A stretch of DNA of 64,000 bases from Cyrtodaria siliqua (GCA_037043455.1 JAWPHD010001349.1:1-64000); one strand, 5' to 3'; counted from the stretch's first letter, positions 46,411 to 58,088 are shown. Notes: generated from the sequence alone by a model not told the origin. Numbers and translations: made by a program.

Positions 46411-46912
46411 AACAGTTCATTTGCCAGCCGTTGAACAACAATTCAGTTGTCGACCGTTGAACAACAATTCAGTTGTCGACCGTTGAACAACAATTCAGGC
46501 CGTTGAACAACAATTCAGTTGTCAACCGTTGAACAACAGTTCAGTTGTCGGCCGTTGAACAACAGTTCAGTTGTCGGCCATTGAACAACAGTTCAGTTGC
46601 CGGCCGTTGAACAACAGTTCAGTTGAACAACAATTCAGTTGTCGGCTGTTGAACAACAGTTCAGTTGTCGGCCGTTGAACAACAGTTCAGTTGTCGGCCG
46701 TTGAACAACAGTTCAGTTGTCGGCCGTTGAACAACAAAATCAGTTGTCGGCCGTTGAACAACAGTTCGGTTGTTGGCCGTTGAACAACAGTTCGGTTGTT
46801 GGCCGTTGAACAACAGTTCAGTTGTCGGCGGTTGAACAACAGTTTGGTTGTCCGCCGTTGAACAACAGTTCAGTTGTCAGCTATTCATCAACAATTCAGT
46901 TGTCAGTTTGTA
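46390..46912 (+). repeat. 26-bp minisatellite derived from a SINE tail
   Basis: The unit GTTGAACAACAGTTCAGTTG + TCGGCC repeats about 19 times with partial units at about 46495 and 46620. It closely matches the SINE 3' terminus (GCCGTTAAACAACATTCAGTT in the 16005 copy, 46390-46440 here), so the array seems to have grown from that tail. Confidence 0.92.
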
Positions 46913-48060
46913 TAAATAACTGACAAAGAGCAGTAAGATCAGAAATTTGGTTCAGACTTGGGGTGGGTGGTGGGGGTGATTCTTGTTAATTACAATAGCT
47001 CAATGAAAGCAATACTTGCTAATAGCTCATTGACACGACAATGTAATTTGTTAAGCTCTTGACTTTTGCTTGCTACAATATTCCTTTCATCCCTGCATTT
47101 GTAAAACAGGCTTTACTTGTCTATTAATAGGGTCAAACTAAAGCATGTATAAATGGTGAAAGGGTTGTGTTTAAGCCTTCCATCCCTGATTTTTTAGAAT
47201 GGACTTGACTATTTTCTTAGTTGGGTCAAACTAACGTGGTTAATAGGGATGAGAGGATTAATAACCTGGTACTCTGTCTTAAGAGTTGTGACCCCTGAAG
47301 TGTAGTCCACCATATATTGCTTAAAGAAGTAAAACACAGAAGTCAATAATGCATGAATAGTTTGCTAGAAACTTATTAAATTAGATCTTTTGACACTTGC
47401 ATATAGCCAATGCAACTTTTGAACAGTTAATAAACATGTGATACATTGGGGGAATTGATGAACTATTCAGTTGGTGTCGCACTTTAATATGTGGGAAAGT
47501 TGCATGAACATAAGCACTATGTACATCTTTCTCCCACATGCAAGATAAGTTGTAATTGGGGGATAGGGTTGGTGTAAAAAAATGCTAGAGTTCAACGTTT
47601 ATGACAGTTTATAAGTAATTTCAATTGGACATAAAACAAGGGGATATATAACTTAAGCGTTGTTATTTAAGCTATTTTTGTATTTTATTCTAGTCGAGTT
47701 CGCCTGTCTGATAGTATATAGCTATGTACGTGTTAACAATAAAAAAAAGTGTAATTTTGATAAATAAAATGAAAATACATGTATGTATATTTTCTGATTT
47801 GTTTTCTATCTGCCACCATAATGGCCATACAATAGACAAATACTCGTAAGTCTTTTTCAATTGTATGACAATCCTGTACGTTTTTTTCCCCAGTTGTATG
47901 ATAGTGTTACCCTTGTCCATCCGGCCGTACATGTGGCCGTATGTCTCGGTATGAACACGTTTTACATTCAATTCTTTGATCGGTCCATTTCTCAGACTCA
48001 GAAAATCGTCGAGCTTTCAAACTTCACACATGTAATGTTTGAAACTATTTGACATCAGTA
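46913..48060. other. Non-coding stretch, no gene seen
   Basis: About 1.1 kb with only short frames. The end near 47880-47960 carries CCATCCGGCCGTACATG-type sequence that may be the edge of another repeat. Confidence 0.4.
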
Positions 48061-48300
48061 TGATTACTTAACGTTGGCTATAACTTTCTCATTTCTTGAT
48101 ATTTCTTCATCAAACATTCAATATAAAGATCGACATGACCATACTAAAATATAAAGGTCAAGGTCACACTGAAAGTCATTTTATTGGTTAAATACTCATT
48201 TTTTTCTTCACAAAAACTTAACGTTGGCTATAACTTTCTCATTTCTTGATATTTCTTCATCAAACTACCATACTAATATATAAAGGTCAAGGTCACACTC
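48061..48300. repeat. Two copies of an AGGTCA-containing repeat
   Basis: ACTTAACGTTGGCTATAACT and TTGATATTTCTTCATCAAAC occur twice, each followed by ATATAAAGGTCAAGGTCACA. It runs directly into the family 4 body. Confidence 0.7.
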
Positions 48301-50294
48301 ATGGTTAGGTAACTTAACCTCAGTGAACTGTATGTGATTGACTCACTTTCTTTGTTTGATACTTGGTCATATGTATTGTTGGCATTGGTGGACATCACGA
48401 ATAAAATTACCAAGGTCAAGGTCATATTTTGCTTATTTTCCCCCAATGGTTAGGTAACTTGACCTCAGTTAACTTTATGTGATTGGCTAACTTTATGTCT
48501 TTGATACTTGGTCATATGTATTGGTGGACATCGCTGAACAACAAAAGATACCAAGGTCAAGGTCACATTTTGCATTATTTACCCTAAACACCAGTTTGGT
48601 TAGGTAAGCTAACCTCAGATAAGTTTTTCTGATAACTTATATTCTTTTTGTTTGATACTTGGTCATATGTATTGTTGGCATTGGTGGACATCACGACAAA
48701 AATTACCAAGGTCAAGGTCATATTTTGCTTATTTTCTCCAAACTTAACCTTGGTTAGGTAACTTAACCTCAGTTAACTTTATGTGATTGCCTAACTTTAT
48801 GTCTTTGATACTTGGTCATATGTATTGGTCATATGTATATGTCTTAACCTCAGTTTATGTCGTTGATTATTGGTCATATGTATTGTTATACCCCCGCTAA
48901 ACGAAGGTATACTGGTTTCACCCTGTCTGTCTTCCTGTCTGTAGATGCAACATTGCCCGCTGCATAACGCCTCTCACCCTGAAGCAAATCTAATAGAACT
49001 TCATGCCTTGACTGCCTGTGATGAGAGAATGACCCCTATTGATTTTGAGGTCAGTAGGTCAAAGGTCAAGGTCACCATGACCTGATAATGAAAAACATTG
49101 TCCGCACCATAACTCCGGTCACCTTGAAGCAAATCTCATGAAACTTCATAGGCGAACTGTCTGTGGTGAGAGGAGGACCCCTACTGGTTTTGAGGTTGAT
49201 CAAAGGTCAAAGTCACTGGGACCCGATAATGAAAAACCTTGTCTACACCATAACTCCTCTCCTCCTGAGGCAAATCTCATGAAACTTCATAGGTGAACTG
49301 TCTGTGGTGAGAGGACGACCACTTTTGATTTTGATTGAGTAGGTCAAAGGTCAAGGTCACTGGCGTCCGATAATGAAATACCTTGTCCGCTCCATAACTC
49401 CTCTTCCTTTGAAGAAAAGCTCATGCAACTTCATAGGCAAACTGCCTGTGGTGTGAGGATGACCCCTATTGATTTTGAGGTCAGTAGGTCAAAGATCAAG
49501 GTCTGCTCCATAACTCCTCTCTTCCTGAAGCAAATCTCATGAAACTTCATAGGTGAACTGCATGTGATGGGAGGATGACCCTTATTAATTTTGAGGTCAA
49601 TAGATCAAAGGTCAAGGTTACCGAGACCAGATAATGACAACTGTCCGCTCCTTAACTCCTCTCCCTCTGAAGCAAATCTCATGAAACTTAATAGATGGAC
49701 AGCCTGTGATGAAAAGATGGCCCCTATTGGTTTTAGCTCAGTAGGTCAAAGGTCACGGCCACCATTTCCAGAGCATGAAAATCCCATTTTACTCAATCTT
49801 TACTCAAACAGTAGGGTGGGGAATGGGGGTGGGTGAGGGAATGGTAGTGGGGGTATATTTGTAGCTCTCGTTGGCATTGGTGGACATCGCTGTATGACAA
49901 AAAATACCAAGATCAAGGTCATATGTTGCGTTATTTCCCCCAAACTTAACCTTAGGTAACAACCTTGGATAGGTAACTTAACCTCAGTTAACTTTATGAT
50001 TGCCTGACATTATGTCTTTGGTATTTGGTCATATGTATTGTTGGCATTGATGGTTGGCATTGGTGGACATCGCTGAACGACAAAAAATACCAAGGTTAAG
50101 GTCATATTTTGCATTATTTTCCCACAACTATACCCTGGTTAAACCACTTAACCTCAGTAACTTTACTTCTTATGATTATTTCGCTTTTATTTTGTTTGAT
50201 ACTTGGTCATGAAGTGTTGTCTTTGGTGGTCACCATTTAAGCACACATTTAATAAAATATTTCATATGCGGTTTGCCGCGTTGGGCGAGACACC
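48300..50294. mobile_element. Family 4 element, 5'-truncated, split by a nested element
   Basis: Units with GGCATTGGTGGACATC, ACCAAGGTCAAGGTCAT and TTAACCTCAGTTAACTT match 25886-26722. The 3' end near 50284 (GGGCGAGACACC) is the inverse of the family 5' start (GTCTCGC). Family 3 occupies 48888-49872. Removing it rejoins TATTGTT and GGCATTGG exactly as in uninterrupted units. Confidence 0.7.
48888..49872. mobile_element. Family 3 element nested in the family 4 array
   Basis: It starts ATACCCCCGCTAAACG with TATACC/GGTATA pairing, then CTGTCTGTC microsatellite, about five units of about 150 bp (CAAATCTCATGAAACTTCAT, GGTGAGAGGA), each with clustered AGGTCA sites. The 3' end has GGGGGTATA (49849-49857, inverse of TATACCCCC) and ends AGCTCTCGTT. 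Boundaries are set by the uninterrupted host repeat. No ORF. Confidence 0.75.
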
Positions 50295-50334
50295 CTCAGA
50301 CCGAGCTTAACTTTGCTACAGTTGCATAACAATC

Positions 50335-51603
50335 CATTTTGTTACCCATGGTATGTTGTCCGTCGTCCGTTGTTAACTTTGGATGTCATCACTCTGGCAC
50401 CTTTATTTTGCATTCAATCTTTACCACATTTGACCAGAGTTTTAATAATTTTAAAAGCTTACAGGAGTTCGAAAAAATAAAAATATTGAATAACAAATAG
50501 AGTTATGACCCTCTAATTAATGAAAAATGGTAGTTTGCCTTTTCAACACTATGACACCTTCATTTTGCAACTGATTCTTACAGCCTTAATATCGATATAA
50601 GTAAGGACGAGTTCGGAAGCACTAATATCGGATAATAAACACCAGAGTTACGACCCTAGATTTAATAAAAAATTGCTATATTTTGTCTTGTCAACACTCA
50701 AGCACCTTCATTTTGAATCAGATCTTAACTAAACTTGGTCAGAGTCTTAATATCGATGCAATCTTAGACAAGTTCAAAAGTAACCTTTATCTGAAAATAA
50801 ACAGTTATGGCTCTTTTTAGATAAATGCTCAAGTTTGCTTATTCATTGTCTAAACTTAATGTTTCATCTGATCTTTTCAGAATGTTAATATTGATCAATA
50901 AAAGCTTGGACACGTTTGAAGACCAGCTATATCTGTCCTACACCCACACTCGCCACAAACTACTCCCCCGCCCACCCCACGACCCCCACCATTTAAAACA
51001 ACATGAATAAGGCGGAAGAAAGGACAACATTGAAAACTAGCCATGTCAGAATAGAAACACAATTGAGTTATGTCCCTTGAATTAGTTAAAATGCATACTT
51101 TGCTATGTTTACACTCTAGCTCCTTCATTTTTTATTCGATTAAGCAAACTTATTCAAGATGTATCTAGGGTAAAGCTCCGATAAAAGCTCGAAATGTGTC
51201 ATATTGTTTATATCTATGACAGCTTGAACAAGTTCAACAACCGGCCAAATGTAAGTAGCAACAGCAGAGTTGTGGCCCGTATTGAATGCAAAGAGGTAAT
51301 TATAGTGTTTTTTTAATTATTCTTTTGTTTTTAACATTTTATTGCTTTTCAATACAATAATTAATGCAAATAGAGAATACATTACTGCTAATTTTTGCTT
51401 TATTAACACTTTATGTCCTTACTTTTTCATCTTGATCATACTTGTTCAGAATGTTTATTTAATAAAAGCTTGTAAAAGTTAAAAAGCAGCAATATCTGAC
51501 ATACCATTTTGCCCTCCGCCCCCCCATACCCAATCCCCACAATTGACTGTTACAAGAGCCATGCTAGTGAGTAGATCGTTCACAGGTCATTGTGCCTCTT
51601 GTT
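50335..51603. mobile_element. Tandem-bodied element, family 7
   Basis: The left side has GGTATGTTGTCCGTCGTCCG. The body has diverged units with CACCTTCATTTTG, AGAGTTATGACCCT and TTAATATCGAT. A short CACA/TGTG hairpin precedes the end TGCCTCTTGTT (51603). Units are old and poorly aligned, suggesting an ancient copy. Confidence 0.5.
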
Positions 51604-51821
51604 TCTATAATATGCCGATGATGCGACCTTGTACGATATTCAGACTAATATTCGTGTTTCAGTCATACTTTGTCATCTATTGAGATGTGGTGTCCTATGT
51701 GAAAAGCAACACGATTAGTATTTATAAGCAAGTTTTATGTATATTCCATAATAGCACCACACATTTGGATTAATACATACCCATTTGGATTAATACATAC
51801 CCACCATACATCTTGAAAACC

Positions 51822-52045
51822 TTCTCGGCTTTCACCGCTGCGGGTTCGAGTCCCAATGGGAGCTCGACTTGTAAGTGAGGAAGTGTCGATTCTTACGGAT
51901 GGCGGGAGGTGTACAGTACTGGTTCAACCCAGGAAAAATTGGTGGTCTGCCTCCACCACAAACTAATCGACCGTCATATATAACCTTACTTGTGTTGAAA
52001 ATGACGTAAAATACCATACAAACAAACAAACAAACAACAAACCCA
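51822..52045 (+). mobile_element. SINE (44884 family), head partly lost
   Basis: B box GGGTTCGAGTCCC, GATTCTTACGGATGG, GAGGTGTACAGTACTGG, GTCTGCCTCCACCAC and an (AAAC)n tail. The A-box region is missing. Confidence 0.75.
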
Positions 52046-52224
52046 CCAAACGTGGAAAGCAAAGTGAAATATTCCTGTATGCATCAAGGCACACGTTTTG
52101 ATGATGATACAAGCTTTTAACTACACAGCTGTATCTTCGTTAGTGCTTTCAAATAAGGTCCTCATGATCGACCTTAGCCTTCTTTTTACTGTCAATGCGG
52201 GGAATTCGTTTCCTACTGATGTAC

Positions 52225-52385
52225 TATACAGATGTTCCAAAACATGGTCACCATAACCGACTTTGGCCATGTTCCAAAGCAAGGTCACCATAACTGACCT
52301 TGGCCATGTCCCAAAACAAGGTCACCATAACATACATTGGACATATTCCAATACAAAGTCATCATAACTGACCTTGACATCTGTG
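52225..52385. repeat. About 39-bp repeat, four units
   Basis: The unit TTCCAAAACATGGTCACCAT + AACCGACTTTGGCCATG repeats with diverged copies. It includes AAGGTCACC half-sites. Confidence 0.75.
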
Positions 52386-52454
52386 TCCTATTGATTTGTT
52401 AAAAGGACAATGCTCATGCAAGTCGACAATTGAATTGAACAAAGTTTAATAACT

Positions 52455-52715
52455 TATCAACACATTACACGTGTTATTTAGAGCCGTAACATATAAGAGA
52501 GGTGAAGGACTCCGGTAACCTGCTTTACCCTTACTTGCGAATATATTCTTATGGTTCTTACGTGCTCGGAGGATAGACTCCGATACACGAGACCGAGTAA
52601 GGGGAAAAGTGTCTTGCCCAAGAACTCTCTCGCGAAACTCACTGAAACCGGTGACCCGTGTCCTCCGTATTTCAAGTCCAGTGCGCAGTCCACTTGGTCA
52701 TACTAGTCCTTAGCA
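52455..52715 (-). mobile_element. tRNA-derived SINE (16005 family), minus strand
   Basis: Read on the minus strand: head near 52710, B-box-like region, CTTGGGCAAGACACTTTTCC, AGCACGTAAGAACCATAAG-like and the tail GGCTCTAAATAACACG...GTTGATAAG. The order matches the 16005 copy. Confidence 0.75.
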
Positions 52716-54234
52716 AGCATTTTAAAACATTTTAACTCTGTGGTAACGATAAGGGTCAACATCGATACAACACACCCCCATGTAGTATATTCATTCACTA
52801 TTAACGGCTTTCATGAACTGTACATATACGTATATGTATACTTTTTGTGCAACAGTTGTAGTCAAGTCACATCCTTCCACACACTTTTTCCAAAGAATTA
52901 ACAGGAACCAAAGGGAGAATCGCAGCCCGAAACACTAACTGTTAAAATATGTATCCCGCCAACAGCCGAATTTTACAACACCGTTTTTAAACCGATTGAC
53001 CACGAGGTATATATATTTTTTGTAATTTATATATAATTTACTTATTCTGAGAATCCAAACTCCGTAGACAGGTGCGTAGCTACGTGTAAGCCCTGTAGCT
53101 CCGGGCCTGCACCCTAATAAAAAAAAATATGACGGAAAATGAAATAAGCAAGGAGAATAGTATCTAATCTCTTTTCATTTCAACTAAATAATATCACAAA
53201 AGAGTGTGTGTGTTTGAAATGCACCTGTATATTTGATCAATTTCTACATCAATCCGCTCATGGAACTTATTTTGGGGTTCATTCAGTTTATTTATTTGTT
53301 ATAAATGCAATTCAATACTAATAAATGCAATTCAATACTAATTGCATTTAAACAATTTTAAATGTTTCACGAACCCTGATGTACCCATATAGGATATACA
53401 TTTCGTCATACGTATACGTTTAATATATACATGTGTATAATATATAGTGTATACATCAGAGTCGTATACCATGAAAAACCACTTAAACTGCTTAACCGGA
53501 AGCCCAATCCCAGTAGGAAAGTGTTATGAAAACAAAATGTAAGATACTGTCAAGTTGTTTTATTTCACCATCATAAACTTTCATCGGAAATAGATATTGT
53601 ATCTGAGTAACAATCGTCATTTCCGCTTTTAAGAGTTAATAAAACTGTAAGTGGAATGTAATGGAAAATTCCCACACATAAAATGATGATTTAATGGAAA
53701 AAATGCATTAATTTGCTTCTAAAAAATGCTAAAAGTATATTATTTGTGGTATAGATTATATCATAAAATTTATAATGCACGTCTTTGCGAATCTAATATG
53801 TAAATTGACAAAATGAAAGGAAACATCATAATGTCAAAACCACATTTTAAACAATGTTTCATATTAAAAGCATGTACTTTAAAGAGTTCCCCATACAGCG
53901 TGTACTGAATCGCCCGTGAGTTCATCCAAGAACCATGTTTGGGTGATGTGTGGTAGAATAGGACCGACGTGTCTCCTGGGTGTTGGAGGCGAACATGTGA
54001 AAATTAACACTCAGAATGAGAGGTAACTCGACAGTTCTGTGGGTGATAAGTAGAAAGGTACATTTTTTATATGGATGTAAATTATGGATGACCATGTAAT
54101 GGTATTCCCTTAGTGTGCCAGATTACAGACGTAAAAGGCAATTCTTACACGCACACCAATATCGCAAATACACGCAATATATAACCATTATTTTAAACTA
54201 AACTAGAACTTTCACTGAAGGTGATAAATACCCC
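52716..54234. other. Non-coding stretch, no gene seen
   Basis: AT-rich. AGGTGCGTAGCTACG near 53071 resembles a transposon terminus, and a 20-bp duplication (ATAAATGCAATTCAATACTA) lies at about 53301-53340. No coding frame. Confidence 0.4.
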
Positions 54235-55125
54235 CAAACAAACATTTTTTTTAGCAAGATCAAGGGCAATAAATCTGCATGGTATTGACTGAGCCACACC
54301 AAAATTGTGTCGAGTACAGGTACACTAAGTCTTCATGTTTATCATGTACACTACGTGTTTTATTCAATATCTTCCAAATTGAAAAAGTAGTTTACTCCAC
54401 AAGATTGCATATGCTGAATAAAGCAATGTTTACTACGTGCAAGGTGCATGGAATTGACTGAGCCGCACCTACATTGTCACGGACATGTACACTTCATGAT
54501 GCATGATGATCACGTACACAATAACTGATGAAGTAGTTCGCTCCACAGTATTGCATATGCTGAATAGCAATTTTGACTAAGTTCAAGAGCAAAAACTCTG
54601 CATGGCATTGGCTGAGCCAAAGAAAGATTGTGTCACGCACATATACACTTAATTTTGATCATGAATACAAAGTTTCAATTGTACATCTTGAAAACTGTAG
54701 AAGTAGTTTGCTCCACAAGATTGCATATGAATATGAATATAGCAATTTTGACTAAGTTCAAGAGTAATAACTCTGCATGGAATTGACTGAGCCAAACCAA
54801 AATTATGTCACACACATCTTCACTTCATTTTAATCAAGTATACAAAGTTTCAATTCAATATCTTGGAAACTGTAGTAGAAATTAGCTCTACAAAATTGCA
54901 TATGCAGAATAGAGCAATTTTAACCAAGTGCAAGGACAATAACGCTGGATGGAATTGACTGAGCCAAACCAAAATTGTGTCACGCACATCCACACTTCAT
55001 GTTGATCATGTATTCAAAGTTTCAACTCAATATCTTGAAAACTGTAAAAGGTCCGCTCCACGAGATTGCATATGCTGAATATAGCAATTTTGACTAAGTG
55101 CAAGGGCAATAACTCTGCATGGACT
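54235..55125. repeat. About 170-bp tandem repeat, five to six units
   Basis: Landmarks CTCTGCATGGAATTGACTGA and CCACAAGATTGCATATG recur near 54267, 54436, 54590, 54763, 54937 and 55110. Moderate divergence. It resembles the body of a tandem-bodied element without clear ends. Short frames inside are artefacts. Confidence 0.8.
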
Positions 55126-55510
55126 CCTGTAATCAACACTGCAAGAATTACATTTTAAAACTTAAAGAATTACGTACATTTTGTCATGTATGTGAACATT
55201 GTACACGTGAATATATTGTGATTGACGTAGGTAATACATTGGTAATCAAGTTGTCAAACTGCATATATAACAAATCATGTAAACAACACAATAAATACTG
55301 CTGTAAGATGATCGTAACAATTAAAAGTGATGGTATATTGATTGAATATTGATTGAATATTGATTGAATATGAAAGTGATCTCGAGACATATTTTCTGAT
55401 TGAAATACTATACCTATTTGTTTTTTCGACAGGGTCAGCCATTGTTAAATAGTAGTACACAAATACGAACCACTGCATTCTACTTAGTGTTGGTTAAACC
55501 ACCAGTCCTA

Positions 55511-55912
55511 ACCACAGGCAGACGGCGCGTAAGCCCACCCCGCCCACACCCTACCCCCCTCTACTACCCCATTCCCACCTGTTTATCTACTACCCACCTT
55601 AAATATGTTTTCAATGACATACTGTAAACTGTTCTACTTGGTTTTCACTGTAAAAAAAAAAAGAAAAGTGTATATGGTATAGAGAGAATGTATTTTATGT
55701 ATTTTTATTTATTTTTTTATCATTGAAAACCAAGTAGAACAGTTTACAGTATGTCATTGAAAACATATTTAAGGTGGGTAGTAGATAAACAGGTGGAAAG
55801 TGGGTAGTAGAGAGTTTGGGCGAGGGGGTGGGGGGGGGGGGTGGGGGGGGGAGGGGGTAGTAGATGAGGGTAGGGTGTGGGCGGGCAGGGGTACGCGCCG
55901 TCTGCCTGTGGT
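55511..55912. mobile_element. Large fold-back element with G-run in one arm
   Basis: The left arm 55511-55649 and right arm 55724-55912 are inverse copies, for example ACCACAGGCAGACGGCGCG against CGCGCCGTCTGCCTGTGGT and AAACTGTTCTACTTGG against CCAAGTAGAACAGTTT. The spacer is about 75 bp. The right arm is longer because of a G-rich insert (55818-55858). No coding frame. Confidence 0.8.
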
Positions 55913-56329
55913 CCTAATAATAGTATGTGTATGTGTGATTTAGCCTAAGACAGCAGCACATTACGCAGGTTTACAATCATACTATCCAACAAAAATCATG
56001 AATAAAAGAAGTCGTGAAGTTAGAAGTCGCACTACTGCCATGAAGTTAGAAGAGAGGAAATATTGAATTGGGCTACTAGTACCCTTTTTATCAAGTCTTT
56101 AGTATGACCCGGACGGAGTTTCAACATACGACCTCCCGCATGCGATGCGAACGCTAGACTATTATGCCATACTTTAATATGCGTAGAATGATGTTTGAGT
56201 TGGTAGCTCATACTAATTCAATTCAAAATGAAAAAATGAGCATTGGACGTTTATAAACATCGCGTATTGTATCAGAGTTTATATATTATATAAACCCTGA
56301 TTGTATCTACACATGTTTATTAACACAGA
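55913..56329. other. Non-coding stretch with a degraded tRNA-like segment
   Basis: On the minus strand, 56095-56170 has TAGTCTAGCGTTCGCATCGC followed by a weak B box. It may be an old SINE head. Nothing else is seen. Confidence 0.3.
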
Positions 56330-56560
56330 ATTGCAGTGGCCGAGTGTTCATCGTATTTGCAACACATCCAAGGTCCCAGGTTCGATTCCAAGTGGGGTCA
56401 TATCGCAGATTTTTAAAAACGCACTCAAAAACGAACACACCGCAGTATTTTACTCGGGCAAGGTACTTTCAAGTTATGCTATATTTCAACGCGGATGTAA
56501 ACCCGTCGTTCTCGTTGCAGGGAGAGCCATACCCCGTGCACGTTAAAGATTGAAGTGTTA
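56330..56560 (+). mobile_element. tRNA-derived SINE, variant
   Basis: Head GCAGTGGCCGAGTGTTC with B box AGGTTCGATTCC, body GGGCAAGGTACTTTCAAG, and GTGCACGTTAAAGATTGAAG, which parallels the GCACGTTAAAGAACC block of the 16005 family. The 3' tail differs. Confidence 0.65.
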
Positions 56561-57162
56561 ATCAGTGATTCACAGCCATAAACCTTAGCCTCATCTCTGT
56601 TTTTAGGCTTCATATGGATTCCAGAAACGTACGGAAATGTAAATAATTTAAAAAAAAAGAAAAAGAAACGTACGGAAATGTAAATAAACCCTGGGCAAGC
56701 AATAATTACGGAATCTTGTTAGTGCCATCAACTTTTCGACCTGATGATCACACGAAAAGTCCAAATTTAGTACTAAATTTCGATTTTTCGCACTGAAGAT
56801 TTCACACGACAACTGGAAGTTTTAGCTTGATAATTATCAAACTAATCTGATAATTGTCACGATAGTTTAAAATTTTCGCTCTGAACCTGTATATCAAAAA
56901 CGCGAAAATTAGATATTTTTGTTAATTTTCGACTTTTCGTGGTAGGATAAAAGTTGTGGGATGATATATCCGGGGCGATATATACATTCTAAAGGGGGCG
57001 TTTCAACGTTATTAGTCGTCTAGATCATCTGCGACGCTTGCTTGTTTTCAAGACAAACGTCTAGAACAGTCCTCCTCAAAGTTTGATTTTTGCCGATGCC
57101 CTGCAATCGGAACTGCCTCAACCATTTTTTTCAAAAATAATTATTTCCGATGATCTACGGAA
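56561..57162. other. Intergenic region upstream of the small three-exon gene
   Basis: Contains a 20-bp duplication (AACGTACGGAAATGTAAATA) near 56627 and 56668, and TTTTCG-rich sequence at 56720-56950. The promoter of the downstream gene should lie here but no element is assigned. Confidence 0.35.
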
Positions 57163-57193
57163 ATGAGCGAGTTTGCACGATTGCGATGCACTG
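57163..57193 (+). CDS. Small unknown gene, exon 1 (predicted)
   Basis: ATG in the context GAAATGAGC begins MSEFARLRCT plus one base and ends at a good donor, CTG|GTAAGG. The phase-1 end fits the 2-nt start of exon 2. It is short and could be wrong. The alternative is an upstream exon outside the recognisable sequence. Confidence 0.5.
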
Positions 57194-57473
57194 GTAAGGT
57201 TTCTGATTGGCTGAGACACCTGCTACCAAGATATACATAAAGGCAGAATGACAATACATTTATTAATAAACAAAGATAAACAAATAGGGAAACTTCATTA
57301 TAATATCGACGAACTAAATGCGGATGGTAAGAAATACTTTAATAAAAAAATAAATAATTACGGTCACGTGGTTCCAGTTTCAAATTTGTTTCCGCACAAA
57401 CGGTCAAGACGTTTGCATTACAATCAAGCGTCGAAGATGATCAAGACTACTTTATAAGGTGGTATTAGGTGGA

Positions 57474-57690
57474 GCGCTGTGGTCTAGTGGTAGAGCGTTG
57501 GACCCAAAATCATGGGCTCGATCCCCGCCATAACCATATGTGTTGTGTCCCTTGGCAAGACACTTTATCTGCATTATGTAGTACTCACGGCTGGTAATCA
57601 GTGGAGCTTCCTCCGTTTGGAGGTATATGCAAAAGTGCTCCATCGCCACTTCCGAGGAAGTTCCAGTGCCAACAATATAGGTAAACAAGG
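57474..57690 (+). mobile_element. tRNA-derived SINE in intron 1 of the small gene
   Basis: A box (TGGTCTAGTGGTAGAGCG), B box (GGGCTCGATCCCC), then CCCTTGGCAAGACACTTTAT and GTAATCAGTGGAGCTTCC. Tail undefined. The 102-residue frame over it is not a gene. Confidence 0.75.
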
Positions 57691-57936
57691 TGGGTATGCT
57701 TTGCTATTCGTTATTTTCTTTATTTGCCTTGATATGGAAAATCGGGGAATGCAGTTCCATGTAGTTATGTTTAAACTTCGCACACGACCCAAAATTGTTT
57801 TCGAAAGATGCCTAATTTGAAGCCTAATTTCAAACTTTACAATTGTTTTTCAACTTTATCGTCGCCACCGAGGTTTTTCCACATTGTTTTGCCTATTTAC
57901 GCTACCTATCGACATGAACACATCAAATCATTCCAG

Positions 57937-58023
57937 TTCAGACCATCGAACAGGCAGGACGTCTTGCGGCCGTCTGGGACAAAGTGACACCGCAAGGCGT
58001 GCCGCTGACTGGAATCAGTTTAA
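57937..58023 (+). CDS. Small unknown gene, exon 2 (predicted)
   Basis: Acceptor ATTCCAG|TTCAG and donor TTTAA|GTAATG bracket 87 nt, open in the frame QTIEQAGRLAAVWDKVTPQG, VPLTGISL. Higher GC than the surroundings and protein-like composition support coding. Phases agree with exon 1 (1 nt carried in) and exon 3 (1 nt carried out). Confidence 0.65.
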
Positions 58024-58088
58024 GTAATGGTTACTAAGCGTATCATCTGTATATTTGTTTTTAACCTGGTTTTAACGTGGCCCTCAAG

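Noticed and set aside
57248..57457. 69-residue frame between exons 1 and 2 of the small gene
   Set aside because: No splice site joins it in frame to either exon, and it resembles nothing known. It remains only a weak alternative first exon.
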